From positions 1 to 7,234 of the forward strand of contig DAIOGO010000135.1 in NCBI GenBank assembly GCA_036745195.1: DNA of 7,234 nucleotides, written 5' to 3'. This document shows positions 5,071 to 7,234 of this stretch, one piece after another. Made by a program: the position numbers and the translations under genes. Below the pieces are notes generated by a model that was not told the origin of the DNA, ran no database searches, and saw only the letters and a list, made by a program, of their open reading frames with translations. This DNA comes from JBFHRE01 sp036745195. GTDB taxonomy: Bacteria; Actinomycetota; Acidimicrobiia; Spongiisociales; ZC4RG35. Numbering within the stretch: position 1 is the first letter of the stretch; the number at the start of each line of letters is the position of its first letter.

Positions 5071-5748
5071 ATGAGCCGTTTGTTGATCGCCGAAGACGAC
5101 CGGGGGGTGCGCGAATCCCTGGCCCGCGCCCTCCAGTACGAGGGGTACGAGGTCGTGGTGGCCGCCGACGGGCGGGAGGCGATGCAGGTGGCCCGGCTTG
5201 GTTCGATCGACGCCCTCGTGCTCGATGTGATGATGCCCGAGCTCGACGGGCTCGAGGTGGCCCGCAAGCTGCGACTGGAGGGCAACCGGATTCCGATTCT
5301 GATGCTCACCGCCCGGCACGAGATCTCGGATCGGGTGGCGGGATTGGAGGCGGGCGCCGACGATTACCTGGTCAAGCCGTTCGCGCTCGACGAGTTGCTC
5401 GCCCGGTTGAAGGCGTTGCTCCGGCGCAGCTCGCTCTCGCCTCCCGACACGAGGCTCCGGCTGGCAGATCTCGAGCTCGATCCCGACGGGCGGCGACTGA
5501 CCCGTTCCGGGGTCGAGATCGAGGTGACCAAGACCGAGTTCGATCTGCTGGAACTGCTGCTGATGAACGCCGGCATCGTTCTGCCCCGCAGTGTCATCTA
5601 CGAGAGAATCTGGGGCTACGACTTCGAGACGTCGTCGAACCCGCTGGAGGTGTATGTCGGCTATCTGCGCAGGAAACTCGAGGCTTCGGGTGGGAGCCGG
5701 TTGATCCACACCGTGCGCGGGGTCGGGTACGTGGCGAGGGAACGATGA
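5071..5748 (+). CDS. OmpR-family response regulator, MprA-like
   Basis: This 225-residue DNA-binding response regulator would be phosphorylated by the adjacent kinase and control transcription. The receiver domain (1-117) has the acidic pair D9/D10, phosphoacceptor Asp52 in LVLDVMMPELDG, Thr80, Tyr99 and Lys102 in DDYLVKPFALDELLARL, so all active-site residues are present. A short linker leads to an OmpR-type winged-helix domain (about 129-225) with TKTEFDLLELL (153-163), a recognition helix near 189-204 (SNPLEVYVGYLRRKLE) and the closing hairpin HTVRGVGYV. The sequence resembles mycobacterial MprA, a cell-envelope stress regulator, but a shared stimulus is not implied. ATG 5071 was chosen because the domain begins with SRLLIAEDD; the upstream GTG at 5032 adds non-homologous residues lying within the promoter. 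Its TGA overlaps the kinase ATG. The tandem repeat at 5013-5030 suggests autoregulation. Confidence 0.95.
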   Translation: MSRLLIAEDDRGVRESLARALQYEGYEVVVAADGREAMQVARLGSIDALVLDVMMPELDGLEVARKLRLEGNRIPILMLTARHEISDRVAGLEAGADDYLVKPFALDELLARLKALLRRSSLSPPDTRLRLADLELDPDGRRLTRSGVEIEVTKTEFDLLELLLMNAGIVLPRSVIYERIWGYDFETSSNPLEVYVGYLRRKLEASGGSRLIHTVRGVGYVARER

Positions 5749-7049
5749 GCCTGCGCTGGCGATGGGCTCTGACGTTGGGAACGGTGGCGGCGGTGGCGAT
5801 CGGCCTCTCGATTGCGGCCACGCTCGGGCTCGCCGCCCGCCAGTTCCGCAACCAGGTCGACGAGGACCTCCTGCAGCGAGCCCAGTCGGTGGTGGATGAG
5901 CCGTTTCGGGCGCTGCGCCCGGTCACCCGCCCCGGCGGCGTGACCGACCTCGATGCCATCGTCCGGGTGATCGACCCGTCGGGCCAGGTGGTCCTGGCCA
6001 CCCCCAACGACCCCGGTCTCCGCTCCGACCTTCCGGAGCGTGACCAGGTGTTGCTGGCCAGCCAGGAGGTCGACGATCGTCTGTATCGGGTCGTGAGCCG
6101 TCGCATCGAAGTGCGGGGGTCGGACGGCTTCGTCCAGATCGGGATCGACATCACCCGAGACGCCCGGGCCGTCAGTGTCCTCATCCGGCGGCTGCTGGTG
6201 ATCGGGCTGGGTGCAACGGTGGCGGCCGGCTGGATTGGTTGGGCGCTGGCCGGGCGTGCCACCCGGCCCATCCGGCACCTGTCCGAGGTGGCCGGCGAGG
6301 TGGCCCGCACCGAGAGGCTCGACGCCGAACTCGACACCGATGCGGCCGGGGAGGTGGGGGCTCTGGCTCGCAGCTTCAAGTCGATGCTCGACTCGCTGGC
6401 GACCTCGCGCCGTCAGCAGCAGAGCCTCGTGTCCAACGCCTCACACGAGCTACGCACTCCACTCACTGCCCTGCGCACCAATCTCGAGACACTGCAGCGG
6501 AGTTTCGATCGCCTCACCCCCGAGCAGCGCCAAGAACTGGTCGGGGCGGCCGTGGCCGAGGTTCACGAACTGGCCGAGCTGTCGGCCGAACTGGTCGATC
6601 TGGCCACCGACGTGCGTCACTCCGATGAGCCGACCGCCTCGATCGATCTGGGCGACCTGGCGCAGCGGGTGGCGGATCGTTTTGCCCGTCGCACCAGCGT
6701 GCCGATCCAGGTCGAGGGGGAGGGGGACGAGGTGGAGGGGCGATTGGGCCAGATCGACCGGGCGCTCACCAATCTGGTCTCCAACGCCGTCAAATGGAGC
6801 CCCCCCGATGGCATGATCCGGATCGTCCTCGCCGGGACCAGGGTCACGGTTCTCGACGACGGCCCCGGTATTGCACCCGCCGACCTCGACCACGTCTTCG
6901 AGAGGTTCTACCGGTCGGATGCGGCTCGCACCACCCCCGGCTCGGGGCTGGGTCTGGCCATCGTCGAGCATGTGGTGGCGGCCCACGGTGGCAGTGTCTT
7001 TGCCGCCAACCGCCCCGAAGGCGGCGCCGCGGTCGGATTCGTACTCTGA
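5745..7049 (+). CDS. Membrane sensor histidine kinase, MprB-like
   Basis: This 434-residue inner-membrane HisKA-type kinase is the cognate partner of the response regulator just upstream; start and stop overlap as ATGA, so translation is coupled. Transmembrane segment 1 is about 8-30, followed by an extracytoplasmic sensor of about 118 residues and transmembrane segment 2 at about 149-170. The HAMP domain (about 170-222) includes RATRPIRHLSEVAGEVA. The dimerisation helix has SHELRTPLTALRTNLE with phosphoacceptor His234. The ATPase domain has the N-box NLVSNAVKW (N343, N347), G1 DDGPGI (371-376), FERFYR (385-390) and G2 GSGLGL (399-404), so it looks catalytically complete. The chain ends about 30 residues after the G2 box, with a C-terminus (AVGFVL) in the usual place. 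GAGGG four bases before the ATG may aid initiation. The sensor region has no recognisable ligand-binding domain, so the stimulus is unknown. Confidence 0.95.
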   Translation: MSLRWRWALTLGTVAAVAIGLSIAATLGLAARQFRNQVDEDLLQRAQSVVDEPFRALRPVTRPGGVTDLDAIVRVIDPSGQVVLATPNDPGLRSDLPERDQVLLASQEVDDRLYRVVSRRIEVRGSDGFVQIGIDITRDARAVSVLIRRLLVIGLGATVAAGWIGWALAGRATRPIRHLSEVAGEVARTERLDAELDTDAAGEVGALARSFKSMLDSLATSRRQQQSLVSNASHELRTPLTALRTNLETLQRSFDRLTPEQRQELVGAAVAEVHELAELSAELVDLATDVRHSDEPTASIDLGDLAQRVADRFARRTSVPIQVEGEGDEVEGRLGQIDRALTNLVSNAVKWSPPDGMIRIVLAGTRVTVLDDGPGIAPADLDHVFERFYRSDAARTTPGSGLGLAIVEHVVAAHGGSVFAANRPEGGAAVGFVL

Positions 7050-7096
7050 CTCTGTGACGCCCAGGCCGCCGTCCGGTGAGTAGGGCGCCCAGCAGC

Positions 7097-7111
7097 CCGG
7101 TCAGCGACCGG
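7097..7111 (+). terminator. GC hairpin downstream of the kinase gene
   Basis: CCGGTC (7097-7102), loop AGC and GACCGG (7106-7111) form a perfect six-pair stem 48 bases after the kinase stop. No clear T-run follows (only GTTTGG at 7127-7132), so it is at best a weak or non-canonical terminator. Confidence 0.3.
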
Positions 7112-7177
7112 CACCCGGCGATCGGCGTTTGGAGGGGAGAGCCCGAGCGGCCCGCTCCCGTCCAACGCTTCAAGTTG

Positions 7178-7200
7178 CAGGTTCAAAGTCCTGGAACCTG
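7178..7200. repeat. Inverted repeat CAGGTTC / GAACCTG
   Basis: CAGGTTC at 7178-7184 is mirrored by GAACCTG at 7194-7200 around a nine-base loop. A second overlapping pairing exists between TGCAGGT (7176-7182) and ACCTGCA (7203-7209), so two alternative stems share the left arm. It could be a transcription end signal, an operator or part of a dispersed repeat. Confidence 0.5.
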
Positions 7201-7220
7201 TCACCTGCACCCTGAGCCTG
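7187..7220. repeat. Imperfect 7-base tandem repeat ending in CCTG
   Basis: The units agtCCTG, gaaCCTG, tcaCCTG and cacCCTG follow each other in exact seven-base register (7187-7214), and a fifth unit, agCCTG, is one base short (7215-7220). The last four bases are invariant. This lies outside any gene and near the right window edge, so the array may be part of a longer element. Confidence 0.5.
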
Positions 7221-7234
7221 ATCAAACTTCGTTC

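Larger units (their letters stand above)
7050..7234. other. Non-coding tail with hairpins, no convincing gene
   Basis: Open frames here are low-complexity, Arg/Pro-rich continuations of shadows of the kinase gene. The region contains a GC hairpin (7097-7111), an inverted repeat (7178-7200) and a 7-base periodic CCTG repeat (7187-7220). From about 7165 the sequence becomes visibly richer in A/T than the coding DNA, as expected for an intergenic region. Confidence 0.6.

Noticed and set aside
4129..5709. A 526-residue minus-strand open frame
   Set aside because: It is antisense to the sirtuin and response regulator. Its His/Gly/Arg-rich translation has no domain and lies opposite two well-supported genes.
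6714..6742. G-rich run inside the kinase gene as a possible G-quadruplex
   Set aside because: Only three runs of three or more G are present, and the stretch is explained by Gly/Glu codons of the segment VEGEGDEVEG.
7139..7200. tRNA-like fragments (GCCCGAGCGG resembling a Ser/Leu D-arm, GGTTCAAAGTCC resembling a T-arm)
   Set aside because: No acceptor stem or anticodon stem can be drawn around them, the spacing is wrong, and the T-arm-like bases are better explained by the CAGGTTC/GAACCTG inverted repeat.
6908..7225. Minus-strand frames covering the right-hand tail
   Set aside because: They mostly overlap the end of the kinase gene in antisense, have Arg/Pro/Ser-rich translations, and show no ribosome binding site or family motif.

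Overview
The window is a high-GC, densely coded chromosomal stretch whose style points to an actinobacterium. The signs are strong G/C preference at third codon positions, GTG and TTG starts, an MprAB-like two-component pair, and TANNNT boxes placed 6-8 bases ahead of start codons with no Shine-Dalgarno, which suggests leaderless mRNAs. A deep-branching group such as Acidimicrobiia would fit, but this is inference; nothing here fixes the taxon. I see no insertion sequence, phage gene, CRISPR array, rRNA or complete tRNA.

Layout. Bases 1-2429 are read leftward: a UlaG-like metallo-beta-lactamase-fold hydrolase (1800-2429) followed by a long DmdC-type acyl-CoA dehydrogenase that starts at a TTG (1727) and runs off the left edge. 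Bases 2484-7049 are read rightward: a ProA-like aldehyde dehydrogenase (2484-3983), a 56-residue protein of unknown function (4074-4244), a sirtuin NAD-dependent deacylase (4255-5016), an OmpR-family response regulator (5071-5748) and its membrane histidine kinase (5745-7049, ATGA overlap). The last 185 bases contain no convincing gene but do hold hairpins and a short 7-base periodic repeat.

How the parts may work together. The small protein and the sirtuin are 10 bases apart and probably cotranscribed. The regulator and kinase form one translationally coupled unit whose start region carries a tandem 11-base-period direct repeat that looks like an OmpR/PhoB-type autoregulatory box. The hydrolase and the ProA-like enzyme are divergent from a 54-base gap. 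That gap holds a nearly perfect 15-base inverted repeat with a -10-like box in each arm, so the two genes may be co-regulated. No single pathway obviously unites all genes.

The genes themselves belong to known families. The less ordinary material is regulatory (mirror-image divergent promoter, hairpin just inside the ProA-like gene, regulator box), plus the divergent ProA-like enzyme and the unrecognised small protein. I did not find a convincing wholly new multi-gene system.
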